Below, in pieces: positions 23,301 to 34,232 of a stretch of 64,000 nt of DNA. This DNA is from Asterias amurensis. Taxonomy: Eukaryota; Echinodermata; Asteroidea; Forcipulatida; Asteriidae. The stretch spans positions 682,001 through 746,000 of the forward strand of contig NC_092663.1 in the NCBI RefSeq assembly GCF_032118995.1. Direction: 5' to 3'. Under the pieces are notes generated by a model. The model ran no database searches. It had not been told where the DNA came from and was given only the letters and a program-made list of their open reading frames with translations. The position numbers and the translations under genes were made by a program. Position 1 is the first letter of the stretch. Every line of letters begins with the position of its first letter.

Positions 23301-26300
23301 AAAGCTGCTAAGCAAAAAAAAAAATGCTTGACGAATTTCTTTGCCTAGCAAAAATTGAGTGGGACACCAGCCACAGCAGTGCAAACTTATTGTTATTTAG
23401 ACAGGTAACCTATTTCTGCTAAGCAATACTGTTCAGAGCTTAGCAAGTTTTGTGCTTACTGGCTTTATGAAAATAGGCCACAGGTTAAGTTCATATGATT
23501 TTCAATTACTAAAGATATTTTTTTAATCTTTTGTCAGTATTTGCATTTGGTATTACCTATGAAGTAATGTTGACTGCTCGCATCATACATGGACTAGGTG
23601 CAACACTCAATGAAATTGGAGGTATGTGTTTTATATGTAAGCCTGGTAATTATTGTCGCTGTTGGGTTCCTTAATTGGTAAATGCTTGTTCAGTGGGGTG
23701 TCTGTTTGCTTGTTTGCTTTTTTTATTTACATTAAGGTCACATTTGATTACAAGTAAATAAAAACTAAATTAAAAACAAATGGGGGTTGCAACAAGAGGA
23801 GGTAAAACTCTTCTGTGGTGGAGGACCCAAATTGCTGTAAAAGCTGCACTGGTTTGACAAGTGTAATAGGAAAGTAAGTTGTAGTAACCCTAAATAAAGC
23901 ACTTTTTTTGGGGGGGGGTAATGCAAACTATTATCTTGTCCAAAAGTGAACTTAAGCATTCATTGTTTTTCATTATTAAATGCTTCTTTTGTTTTGTTTT
24001 GTAGGGCTTGGTATTTTGGCATATAAATATCGAAATGACGAGAAAAAACGTGGTTTTGCATTCGGTCTCGCCATTGGTGGATTCGCTGCTGGAACTCTCA
24101 GTAAGCCAATGTCTTTTTACCTTATACGAAAATAGATTATGTCTGAATTAATGGCTTCTGTAGTGGCTATGGCTGAAACACCGAAGACTCTTATTCTTCA
24201 ATGTCCTCATCGAGCCAACAGCCGTAGCCATAGTTGCTTTATATTATTGTGTCATGGCTGAGTGGTTAAGAGCATCAAATTCAAGTTCTGGTGCAGTCAC
24301 CAGAGTGTGGGTTCAAATCCCGGTCGTGACACTTGTGTCCTTGAGCAAGATACTTTAATACTATAATTGCTTCTCTTCACTCAGGGGTAAATGGGTACCT
24401 GCGAGGGTAGAGGTTGATATTGTGTATGAAAAAGCCACAAGCGCCTTATAGGCAGCTCAGGGCTATATACTCCCCAGGGAGCTGAGAAACATTAAAAAGG
24501 GATGTTATTGGGCCTATGACAGGGCACTAATGTAAAGCGCATTGATACGGTTATTGTGAAATGCCCTATATAAGAATTTGTTATTTTGATTTGTGATACT
24601 GCGTTTTTCAACTGAACTACACTATTTTTTAGAAAGAAACTATAAATAAATAGTAAACTTGCGGGTACAACCATGTGAAAATCTCTTTTGTGTGCTTGTT
24701 GGTGCTGAGAAGAGCCAATTTGGGCTTGACGTTTCGAACAGTATACTCTGCTCGTCTTCAGGAAGACGAGCAGAGTACATGTATACTGTTCAAAACGTCG
24801 AGACCAAACCTATTTATTGATAATTTCTTCCTATTCTCTACACAATGCAAAGAAGCAACAGTCACAATATTTGTCTATCTTTATTTATATTTTGATATTT
24901 AGTTGGGCCTCCTCTGGGTGGTATAACGTATGACTTCCTTGGTAAGGAAGCACCATTTTTGATCATGGCAGGATTTTTTATCGCCCTAGGAGGTAAGTAT
25001 ACCATAAATTTTTATCATTTATTATTTATTTGGCAATGTGTATATTGTCACATTATGAAATGGGACATTGTTTATCATAAATCAATTTTTTGGTGTTAAT
25101 GTTACCCGCTGACTGTATGTGTTTTTTTAATTTATGTACTGATATTTTTGTTGTCAGTTTTGGAGTTGATTGTCTTTTGTCCACACTCCAAGCAGCGTAA
25201 GATATACACCAACGGTTCCCCAGTCTATAAACTTGTTTTGGATCCCTACATACTTGGAACTGCTGGTAAGCACTTTGCTTCAATTTTTTCTTTGTTTACT
25301 TTTTAAGACATTTTTTTTAAATGAATTTGGTGCTTCTTTTTATAATGTCAATAAAAGCTTTAGTGTAAATATTGTGTTATTTGATGTGTTAAATCAATAT
25401 TTTTGCATGGGTCCAGCTTTTTATTGGGAACAACTATATAATAATGTAGGATGTGTAACTTTGCATGGTGGAAATACGAAAATGTTGAGTTGAAACCAAC
25501 AGGGCCAAATTTAATAGAGCTGCTAAGCACACAAATTTGCTTAGCATGAAATTTCTTTCTTGATAAAAACAGGATTACCAACCAAATTTCCATTTGTGGC
25601 ATATTGTTTGTCACTTGTATTCAGCTTTTGTTTGCTTCAATCCTGAAAAAAGCACAAGGAAATTTGGTTGGTAATCTCGTTTTTATCACAGCAACATGTT
25701 TGGCAAATTTGTGTGCTTAGCAGCTCTATGAGAGTATCTCTAGGAGACAATTAAGGTCTAGTACCCTGCCTGGTCTTCTCATGCCCAAGTGTCAAACAGA
25801 TAGATACAAAATGTCCACCATCTCCTACATCATTCGTAGTTTGCCATAAATTCGTAGTTTGCCATAGATTCATTGGTTCCAGATGAGTACCATACATTTG
25901 CTGTGCATTTATGGGTTTTTTTTATATTTAATCTTTTTAGTGCCTTTCTCATGTAGCTTTCGAGCTTTTTGTAATTGCTTTTGTGGTTTTATTGTGGTAT
26001 GTAAAATTTTGTTCTATATGTACCAGTTTTACTTGTAGTACGTTCTTTTTGGACTGCCTGACCACCAGTGTTGAATCAAGATTTTTAATGTGCTTTTGGG
26101 TTGTTCTTGCAATTAATTAATTTTAAAATAATTACATATTTATATATATATATTTATATATTTTTTTTTAACGAACTATTTTTACTTGTAAATGTACTTT
26201 TCCGACCTGCTTGGCCGCCAGTGCAGTTAATAAATAAACCATAATATATATGAAATTTGGCCCAGTTCTTTTCAGAACCACTTCAACTTTTTAGTGCAAG

Positions 26301-29300
26301 TCTTACTATATTATACAATAATGACAGGTGTTTTTAATAACAGGTGCGTTGATGATAGCAAGTGGTGCAGTAGCTTTACTTGAACCAACTTTACCCATCT
26401 GGATGAGACATACTATCAAGCCAACACCTGACGCTTGGCAACTGGGTAAGTTCATCAAATTTCAGTTGTACTCTTAGTAGAATTATATTTGATTTTGGGG
26501 GTTGAACAAAGTATTGATTTGGATTTAGAGTTGGATTTGAACCAATGACCTCCGGATTTACATGCCCGCGCTCTACCAACTTAGCTATCTAGCCCTAAGT
26601 TGGTGGTCTCCCTATTTTGTCATTATCTTTGTTCGGGGTGCCAGTCGGAAGCCATACAACCGTTAACTGCCATGTAGCCAGGGATCACACCCAAATTATG
26701 ATACAGGACCTGGGAAGCGGCAGCCAGGGGATCACCTTAAGGGATGCAAATTTTGTTTCAGATATCAATTTAAACCACAAGAGAAACTGACAGGGTAAAT
26801 TTTGTTAATTTTTTTTGGCTTGAACAAATAATTGACTAGTAGAGTGGAATTCAAACCAATGACCTCCAGATTAACTAGCCTGCACTCTACCAACTGAGCT
26901 ACCTAGTCCCAAGTTGGTGGTCTCCCTATTTTCTTGAATATCTTTGACACCCAAATTACGATACAACCTAGAATTATAATTGTATCTGTCAATGGGACCA
27001 AATTGCCTAATGGTGTTGACGTCTATCCATTACTTTTATTGAATAATTTATCTTCTAACTAAGATTATTCCCAGCCAAAATGTGACCAATAATCCATCTA
27101 CTAATTGATTGACTAAATACAGGTGCAGTATTTTTACCATCCGGTGTTTCATACATCCTAAGCAGTACAGTTATGGGATACCTGGGATACAAACTTGGCA
27201 GGTAATTATAAATACTCATATTGACTTGGTTCCAGGTGCTGCGCATAATCCTAAATGGTGCTTTGTGTGTGTTTACTGCCATTATAATTATACGTCATTT
27301 ATTTTCCCAGCACAAATTTGTATTCATCATTTTCAAAATTGAGTACCGACATGTATTTTCCTTTCTCTTTACTTTAGGTGGGCCTTGTCAATGTTTGCTC
27401 TGGTTGTCTTGGCAGCGAGTGTTGCTGCGGTAAGTATTCACAGTCTATAGTGTTCAGCTATTTGATTGCAGTTGGCCTAATTCTACTGAAATTTTTATTT
27501 AAAAAACTTAACTGCCAGCATTGTTATATTTTTGTTTGTTCTGCAGGTACCATATACAAGTTCATTTCTTATGCTAGTTGGTCCTATGGTGGGCATAGGG
27601 TTTGGGTTTGGTAAGTAAGCTTTAAAACTATTCCATTTTCATTGATTGATTGATTGAAAAATGAAGGTGCTGTCCAATTCAGAGACACTCCACACTGTTG
27701 ACTTAAGATTTTACACAAAACTGTTACACAAAACTGTAATAATGTGGGTATTACGTTCGATGTTTTGTCAGGTCGACAGGGGTCGTTGACGAACATAAAG
27801 AGGACCAGTAGAACTGGTTGACAAATGTGTCAGTAAGTGGATTTGCTCAGCACAGAAAAGAACATGCTTAGCAGAAATTGGTTGTCAGCCAAAATACCAT
27901 ACAATCTACATGCTGTGACTGCTATCCTAATTATTTCTTGCTTGGCAAACAAATTTGCTAAGAAAATGTTCAGCTTAACTTTGTGAAACTGTGTAAAATA
28001 ATTGCAATTTTTAAACTAATCTTACCATAGGTACAGTAGACAGCGCTATGACAGCAATGCTCAACTCCAGGGTAGATGCTCGCCACAAGGGGGCATATGG
28101 GGGCGCTGCAGCCATTTCCACCTTCGCATTCTGTCTCGGCTTTGCTATAGGTAAGAAACATAGCGGAAAAAACAATTAAGTATTTTACTAACACAGATGA
28201 AACAAGAGACGGCCAGCCCCACCATTCCTGCCCCACCAATACTGCCCACATCACCTCTACTCTTCATGCCTACAAACACTGACCAATCACTTCTACCTTT
28301 GTACTTTACTGTCATCTTGCCCCAATACTAGCCTGAAACCCACTGCCCAGCCCCACCATTCATGTCCCACCAACACTGCCCTTTCTACACTGTACTTCAA
28401 CCCCAATACACTCTTGCCCTACTACTGTTACTAGCCTGAAACCCACTGCCCAGCCCCACCATTCATGTCCCACCAACACTGCCCCTTCTACACTGTACTT
28501 CCATCCCACAACACTCTTGCCCTACTACTGTTACTAGCCTAAAACCCACTCCCCAGCCCCACCATTCATGTCCCACCAACACTGCCCCTTCTACACTGTA
28601 CTTCAACCACACAACACTCTTGCCCTACTACTGTTACTAGCCTAAAACCCACTCCCCAGCCCCACCATTCATGTCCCACCAACACTGCCCCTTCTACACT
28701 GTACTTCAACCCCAATACACTCTTGCCCTACTACTGTTACTAGCCTAAAACCCACTCCCCAGCCCCACCATTCATGTCCCACCAACACTGCCCCTTCTAC
28801 ACTGTACTTCCATCCCACAACACTCTTGCCCTACTACTGTTACTAGCCTAAAACCCACTCCCCAGCCCCACCATTCATGTCCCACCAACACTGCCCCTTC
28901 TACACTGTACTTCAACCACACTACACTCTTGCCCTACTACTGTTACTAGCCTAAAACCCACTCCCCAGCCCCACCATTCATGTCCCACCAACACTGCCCC
29001 TTCTACACTGCACTTCAACCCCAATACACTCTTGCCCTACTACTGTTACTAGCCTAAAACCCACTCCCCAGCCCCACCATTCATGTCTCACCAACACTGC
29101 CCCTTCTACACTGTACTTCCATCCCACAACACTCTTGCCCTACTACTGTTACTAGCCTGAAACCCACTCCCCAGCCCCACCAACACTGCCCCTTCTACAC
29201 TGCACTTCAACCCCAATACACTCTTGCCCTACTACTGTTACTAGCCTAAAACCCACTCCCCAGCCCCACCATTCATGTCTCACCAACACTGCCCCTTCTA

Positions 29301-32145
29301 CACTGTACTTCCATCCCACAACACTCTTGCCCTACTACTGTTACTAGCCTAAAACCCACTCCCCAGCCCCACCATTCATGTCCCACCAACACTGCCCCTT
29401 CTACACTGTACTTCCATCCCACAACACTCTTGCCCTACTACTGTTACTAGCCTAAAACCCACGCTCCAGCCCCACCATTCATGTCCCACCAACACTGCCC
29501 CTTCTACACTGTACTTCCATCCCACAACACTCTTGCCCTACTACTGTTACTAGCCTAAAACCCACTCCCCAGCCCCACCATTCATGTCCCACCAACACTA
29601 CCCCTTCTACACTGTACTTCAACCCCAATACACTCTTGCCCTACTACTGTTACTAGCCTAAAACCCACTGCCCAGCCCCACCATTCATGTCCCACCAACA
29701 CTGCCCCTTCTACACTGTACTTCAACCCCAATACACTCTTGCCCTACTACTGTTACTAGCCTAAAACCCACTGCCCAGCCCCACCATTCATGTCCCACCA
29801 ACACTGCCCCTTCTACACTGTACTTCAACCCCAATACACTCTTGCCCTACTACTGTTACTAGCCTAAAACCCACTGCCCAGCCCCACCATTCATGTCCCA
29901 CCAACACTGCCCCTTCTACACTGTACTTCAACCCCAATACACTCTTGCCCTACTACTGTTACTAGTCTAAAACCCACTGCCTAGCCCCACCATTCATGTC
30001 CCACCAACACTGCCCCTTCTACACTGTACTTCAACCCCACTACACTCTTGCCCTACTACTGTTACTAGCCTAAAACCCACGCTCCAGCCCCACCATTCAT
30101 GTCCCACCAACACTGCCCCTTCTACACTGTACTTCAACCACACTACACTCTTGCCCTACTACTGTTACTAGCCTAAAACCCACTGCCCAGCCCCACCATT
30201 CATGTCCCACCAACACTGCCCCTTCTACACTGTACTTCAACCCCAATACACTCTTGCCCTACTACTGTTACTAGCCTAAAACCCACTGCCTAGCCCCACC
30301 ATTCATGTCCCACCAACACTGCCCCTTCTACACTGTACTTCAACCACACTACACTCTTGCCCTACTACTGTTACTAGCCTGAAACCCACTGCCTAGCCCC
30401 ACCATTCATGTCCCACCAACACTGCCCCTTCTACACTGTACTTCAACCCCAATACACTCTTGCCCTACTACTGTTACTAGCCTAAAACCCACTGCCTAGC
30501 CCCACCATTCATGTCCCACCAACACTGCCCCTTCTACACTGTACTTCAACCACACTACACTCTTGCCCTACTACTGTTACTAGCCTGAAACCCACTGCCT
30601 AGCCCCACCATTCATGTCCCACCAACACTGCCCCTTCTACACTGTACTTCAACCCCAATACACTCTTGCCCTACTACTGTTACTAGCCTGAAACCCACTG
30701 CCCAGCCCCACCATTCATGTCCCACCAACACTGCCCCTTCTACACTGTACTTCAACCCCAATACACTCTTGCCCTACTACTGTTACTAGCCTAAAACCCA
30801 CTGCCCAGCCCCACCATTCATGTCCCACCAACACTGCCCCTTCTACACTGTACTTCAACCACACAACACTCTTGCCCTACTACTGTTACTAGCCTAAAAC
30901 CCACTGCCTAGCCCCACCATTCATGTACCACCAACACTGCCCCTTCTACACTGTACTTCAACCACACTACACTCTTGCCCTACTACTGTTACTAGCCTAA
31001 AACCCACTGCCCAGCCCCACCATTCATGTCCCACCAACACTGCCCCTTCTACACTGTACTTCAACCACACTACACTCTTGCCCTACTACTGTTACTAGCC
31101 TGAAACCCACTCCCCAGCCCCACCATTCATGTCCCACCAACACTGCCCCTTCTACACTGTACTTCAACCCCAATACACTCTTTCCACACTCAATTTGATA
31201 AATTCTTTTTCACAGGACCAAGTGTAAGTGGATTCCTGATAAATGCCTTTGGATTCAAATGGTGAGTAACTTTCTAAACTCTCACTTTAAAATAAGAAAT
31301 GGGTTGTTAAATTTGATCATACTGCTACTTTTGAACTGCCTTGAATGTTGGCTGTTTTAATTACCTACTCTTGATTGTATTTTTATGATTGTTTTTTATA
31401 TTGTCTGTATTTTTGCGTCTGTTTTTTATATTGTCCGCATTTTTGTGGCTGTTTTTAATTGTATGTTCTTTTTACAACTGAGAAAGCATTTTTAAAGTTA
31501 ACATGTTTATTATTTATTTATTTTCATCAGTATTGATTTAAGAAACTAGGAATTAAATACTGACTTGTGGTCTCTAATGTACAATTTGGTAGTTAATTCA
31601 ATAAAAAGGTAGTGAAAATGATAACAAGCGAAAACATTAAAAAACTTACAACGACAAAAAAACCCGAAAATAAAAGGGCAAATCACCCAGAACTGCACCA
31701 CCCAAAAAAACTTATCACACAGTTCTGTCCCTAACCAGATCAGGAAAGCATTGCACAACGAAAACAGTTTAAAAACAAGGACAGCAAAAATACATTGCTA
31801 TTGATTATTTATGAGATTAACCTGGATTTGAATTGGGCTGGTCTTGTAGCGTCACTTATGATGAATAAATAAATTTAATCTAATCTAATGAATTAATTTA
31901 AATAACTTGGTTAAATAACTGCATATTCATCAGCTGATTGATTGTTTCACAGGTTAATGAGAGGTATTGGAGTAATGACATGTCTGTACGCACCAATTTG
32001 TATCTGTCTTCGTCGCCCTGGTAACACTGTCCCGAACACCAGAAACAACAATAATGGATCGGCTTCAAGGTCGCATAATGACCTCATTGATGATGCAGAA
32101 AGTATTCCAATACCCTCCATTTCCAGACGCTTATCTAGAGTGTAA
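17396..32145 (+). CDS. SLC18A2-like: SLC18-family vesicular amine transporter (VMAT/VAChT-like), 608 aa
   Basis: Fifteen exons: 17396-17750, 21713-21955, 22429-22564, 23063-23121, 23538-23621, 24005-24100, 24903-24992, 25158-25265, 26344-26445, 27123-27201, 27378-27429, 27547-27610, 28031-28150, 31216-31261, 31953-32145 (TAA). All phases fit. The protein has a long basic N-tail, TM1 with LLLDETLM (Asp111), and a luminal loop with NNTS and NRS glycosylation sites. It then has FASKFILRIILSPFIG (Lys228), ARIIHGLG (Arg279), GGFAAGTLIGPPLGG, LLEPTLPIWM (Glu404), VDSAM (Asp493) and FAIGPS. These match the VMAT2 ionic residues D33, K138, R189, E312 and D399. The TM11 aspartate (VMAT2 D426) is Thr520, N34 is Glu112 and N305 is Ser. 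Role: proton-coupled loading of an amine or related cation into secretory vesicles. The substrate is uncertain because of these changes. Confidence 0.93.
17926..18150 (+). repeat. Repeat A, internally deleted copy (transporter intron 1)
   Basis: Ends TAAAGGCAGTGGACACTATT and TGTGTCCATTGTCTTTAA. The inner palindrome section is missing, leaving about 225 bp. Confidence 0.85.
18888..19600 (+). repeat. 91-bp minisatellite in transporter intron 1, about 9 units
   Basis: AGGCCAACTTATAATTGTC starts units at about 18900, 18958, 19049, 19140, 19231, 19322, 19414, 19502 and 19568. The spacing is 91 bp except for a shortened first pair and a truncated last unit. Each unit includes CTATAGTGGTCTTCGAGG and AAAATAAAATGGTAACATTT. 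Two neighbouring units (19322, 19414) share a C>T-type ACCTGTGCGAAG variant and an inserted base in GTCATAGCTC. Confidence 0.9.
19922..20075 (+). repeat. Repeat A, 5' part only
   Basis: TATTGGTAATTGCTCAAACA...ATAAAACATTGTGAGAAGCG...GAAGAAGTAATTTTCCACTA are family landmarks. The left TTAA end and the right half are gone. 20076-21712 (rest of intron 1) shows nothing else recognisable. Confidence 0.75.
21987..22346 (+). repeat. Repeat A, diverged copy (transporter intron 2)
   Basis: It starts TTAAAGGAAGTGGTAACTTC right after the exon 2 donor and ends CTGCCCTTTAA. The block ACAGGTTT.TTATTTTATGC occurs twice, indicating an internal duplication; the middle palindrome is lost. Confidence 0.75.
22825..23022. 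repeat. Repeat G foldback (transporter intron 3)
   Basis: GGCCCGATTTCATAAAGTTG...CTTAAGCA at the left is mirrored by GCAAGTTTCTATGCTTACAGGCTTTATGAATTTGG at the right. The centre holds CACCAGTTGCAACTAAG. Confidence 0.7.
23283..23483. repeat. Repeat G foldback, second copy (transporter intron 4)
   Basis: GGGCCCGATTTAATAAAGCTGCTAAGC is mirrored by GCTTAGCAAGTTTTGTGCTTACTGGCTTTATGAAAATAGGCC. GGGACACCAGCCACAGCAGTG lies in the middle. Confidence 0.75.
24245..24594 (+). repeat. tRNA-Leu/Ser-derived SINE, near complete (transporter intron 6)
   Basis: The head has box A TGGCTGAGTGGTTAAGAGC and box B GGTTCAAATCC. The body runs through CCTTGAGCAAGATACTTTA, GGGTAAATGGGTACC and ACTCCCCAGGGAGCTGAG to a tail GTAAAGCGCATTGATACGG...CCCTATATAAGAATTTG. 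This head-body-tail layout is typical of metazoan SINEs mobilised by a LINE partner. Confidence 0.85.
24715..24810. repeat. Compact hairpin element with hammerhead-like core
   Basis: GAACAGTATACTCTGCTCG is mirrored by CGAGCAGAGTACATGTATACTGTTC around a TCTTCAGGAAGA centre. The outer arms are GACGTTTCGAAC and GTTCAAAACGTC. Read on the minus strand it contains CTGAAGA, a 6-bp stem with a loop of AGTATA, then GAAAC and GTC. It lies in transporter intron 6. Confidence 0.7.
25499..25732. repeat. Repeat G-like foldback (transporter intron 8)
   Basis: AATAGAGCTGCTAAGCACACAAATTTGC and GATAAAAACAGGATTACCAACC at the left mirror GGTTGGTAATCTCGTTTTTATC and GCAAATTTGTGTGCTTAGCAGCTCTATGA at the right. Between 25733 and 26343 only AT-rich sequence is seen, including a TATATA run near 26140. 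Confidence 0.75.
26510..26760 (-). repeat. tRNA-like SINE, type B
   Basis: On the minus strand AGCTAAGTTGGTAGAGCGCGG and GGTCATTGGTTCAAATCC form tRNA box A and box B. The flank AAGTTGGTGGTCTCCCTATTTTGTCATTATCTTTGTTCGGGG is shared with 38710-38850. It lies in transporter intron 9. Confidence 0.7.
26815..26990 (-). repeat. tRNA-like SINE, type B, second copy
   Basis: Box-like words ACCAATGACCTCCAGATTAA and CTCTACCAACTGAGCTACC, then AGTTGGTGGTCTCCCTATTT, repeat the copy about 300 bp to the left. Same orientation, so tandem insertion or local duplication is possible. Confidence 0.7.
27833..27996. repeat. Repeat G-like foldback (transporter intron 12)
   Basis: GTGGATTTGCTCAGCACAG...CATGCTTAGCAGAAATTGG at the left pairs imperfectly with TTGCTAAGAAAATGTTCAGCTTAACTTTGTGAAACTG at the right. 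More diverged than the copies at 22825 and 23283. Confidence 0.55.
28208..31195 (+). repeat. 103-bp minisatellite in transporter intron 13, 28 units plus a diverged leader
   Basis: CAGCCCCACCATTCATGTCC recurs every 103 bp from 28348 to 31115 (28 units). One unit near 29171 has lost 14 bp. A diverged unit starts at about 28214. Units contain CCTTCTACACTGTACTTC and GCCCTACTACTGTTACTAGCC. The listed strand is very C-rich and G-poor. Unit variants are clustered: ACTCCCCAG types fill the left third, ACTGCCCAG and ACTGCCTAG types the right. The next exon starts about 20 bp after the array ends. Confidence 0.97.
31262..31952 (+). other. Transporter intron 14, no gene or repeat recognised
   Basis: AT-rich sequence with two tandem GTTTTTTATATTGTC-like words near 31390-31435 and AAATAAAT runs. 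Nothing coding is supported. Confidence 0.6.
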
Positions 32146-32184
32146 AGATTGTATATAAAGTTAAAATGCATTTTTATTAATGTC

Positions 32185-32547
32185 TTAAAGCAGTGGACAC
32201 TATCGGTAATTGTCAAAGACCAGTCTTCTCACTTGGTGTATCTCAACATATGCATAAAATAACAAACCTGTGAACATTTTAGCTCAGTGGTCGTCGAAGT
32301 TGCGAGATAATAATGTAAGAAAAAAACACCCTTGTCACACGACAATGTGTGCTTTCAGATGCTTGATTTTGAGACCTCAAAATCTAATTCTGAGGTCTCA
32401 AAATCAAATTCTTGGAAAATTCATTCATTCTCGAAAACTACGTTTCTCACAATGTTTTATACTACCCACCTCTCCCCATAATTCATTACCAAGTACGGTT
32501 TTTTATGCTAATAATTATTTTGAGTAATTAGTGTCCACAGCCTTTAA
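32185..32547 (-). mobile_element. Repeat A, near full-length copy just after the transporter stop codon
   Basis: It starts TTAAAGCAGTGGACACTATC and ends GTGTCCACAGCCTTTAA, with the inner GACCTCAAAATC/GAGGTCTCAAAATC pair. It begins 40 bp past the stop, so it is probably inside the 3' UTR. An AATAAA at about 32584 just downstream may be the poly(A) signal. Confidence 0.9.
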
Positions 32548-33187
32548 AATATTTTCACTTTTAACTTTACAAAGATTTGGTATAATAAAAATTGTTGTTC
32601 TTCCTTGTTATCATTGGTCATCGTTCAGTTGCATTTAGTTTATAAATTATAGAAAGTAAAGTTTTCACTATTTTATTGGTCATTATTTATCAGTGAATAG
32701 TAATCATAGTTAGATATAAATATATTATAAGCGACAAGCCATTAACTTTTGCGTCTGAATATAAGTAACAGTTTGTAAACAATGGTCAAAATTGGGCTGT
32801 TTATGACTCGCAGTGACATGGAACAAAAAAACAAAATAAACAAGCAGAAATTGGTGGCGAGGTCGTAATTTTTTTTCAAAACTTTTCCTACAAACCCCAC
32901 AAGTAGTGCCTAGCCTACCTTGGTTGTTGCATTATCTGGTTGTGGAACTAAGTTATGTGTTTCTTTTTAACATCAGTCTTTCAACTTATAAAGGAACGAA
33001 AATATTCCATGGTCTTCATCATAGTCTAAAGAGAGAGCCATAACAGACCAACATACTGCCAACATATTCACACCCAACATAATACGTGATTAAAATGTAA
33101 ATTGACTAAGGGAATTGTGTGTTGCTAGCACTGCAGTCACAGTGGCAGCCTAGTCCTGGTTCTTGTAGACCCAGTTACTGGGGCGCT

Positions 33188-33338
33188 GTATTCCTTTTTT
33201 GAAATGTTGACATTATCGGTCATACTATGACGGATAAAGTCAACATTTGGAAAAGGAATAAAACCCTTCTTCAAAATTTTGACATTATCAATCATATTAT
33301 GACAGATAACTGTCAACATGTCGGAAAAGGATTACAGC
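33188..33338. repeat. Two tandem hairpins
   Basis: The first pairs ATTCCTTTTTTGAAATGTTGAC with GTCAACATTTGGAAAAGGAAT. The second pairs TTTTGACATTATCAATCAT with ATGACAGATAACTGTCAACA. Both share the centre word GTCATACTATGAC or a close variant. Confidence 0.7.
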
Positions 33339-33965
33339 GGTTGTACTTGTAGAGCGCCACCGCCCCGCCGGTGCGGCGTGGCTCGAGTCCACACAGGTGT
33401 TGAAAACATCGTGAAAAAATAGGCTGCCAAATACTACTTCTAATACATAAAAAAATACTATGAACTACATTGCAAAATGTACTTCTTATATGTCAAATAA
33501 TGGAAGCCGAGCACAGAATTGGTATTTATCTGACTATCCATGGTGAATTTAGTTGGAAACTTAAATGTTTTTTACTCACAGTCCACACTCCAAGAATTGC
33601 CGGCAGAAAGTGAAGATACCAAAAAGAGCAGACGACAGCCCTATACTTTTGTGCACACACTGCAGGTTCCCTTGACCATCATGTATGTTGTTTATACACA
33701 GCGCAGAGGGTACCTGACTAAAGATTTCTTCTTGTAGTTAGGCTTGTTTAAAAAGTAGATAATTAATTGTCTATTATTCCCCAAAAAACTTTGCTGTAAA
33801 TTCTTAAAACGATCCGTTGAAGTATTTTTGTAATTAAATATAATACATATGTTTCTTTCTAATTGTATTTTGCAGGTAGTTGTACATGCTTATTATTATC
33901 TTTTTTAAGTTTTCCCGAAAATTTGTGGGGTATGGTGGATTGGCAGAACAGCGAAATTTAGTTGC

Positions 33966-34232
33966 ACTTTCGCTGTTCCTTTTCCGTCCGGGATATAAGC
34001 CTAGAAAAAGGAACAGCGAAAATGAGGCTTCTTCCCCAGGGTTAGAGACAGCCCAAGTTTTTGCCTAACGGGACTGGAAAACTATGGAAAGCCATAAATA
34101 AGGGAATCGATGTGTGGTGAAGAGGTTTTCTACTTGTGGTTTAATCCCAACAAGGCCTGGGTCTTGATAATTTTACCGAGACAAAGTCGAGGTAAATTAT
34201 CAAGAACCAGGCCTCGGCGGGTTTAAACTACT
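33966..34232. repeat. Two adjacent hairpins
   Basis: CACTTTCGCTGTTCCTTTTCC faces AAAAAGGAACAGCGAAAATG (33966-34031). CAAGGCCTGGGTCTTGATAATTTTACC faces GGTAAATTATCAAGAACCAGGCCTCG (34154-34216). They resemble non-autonomous foldback elements. Confidence 0.6.

Noticed and set aside
26141..26160. TATATA run in transporter intron 8 as a promoter
   Set aside because: Simple AT-rich sequence deep in an intron with no downstream start or exon.
28208..31195. Regular repeat array that could look like CRISPR
   Set aside because: 103-bp head-to-tail units without unique spacers, in an intron of an animal gene; it is a minisatellite.
33540..33737. 65-codon plus frame after an ACAG that could be a splice acceptor (possible extra transporter exon)
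   Set aside because: The transporter already ends with a stop at 32145 and the peptide has no SLC18 resemblance.
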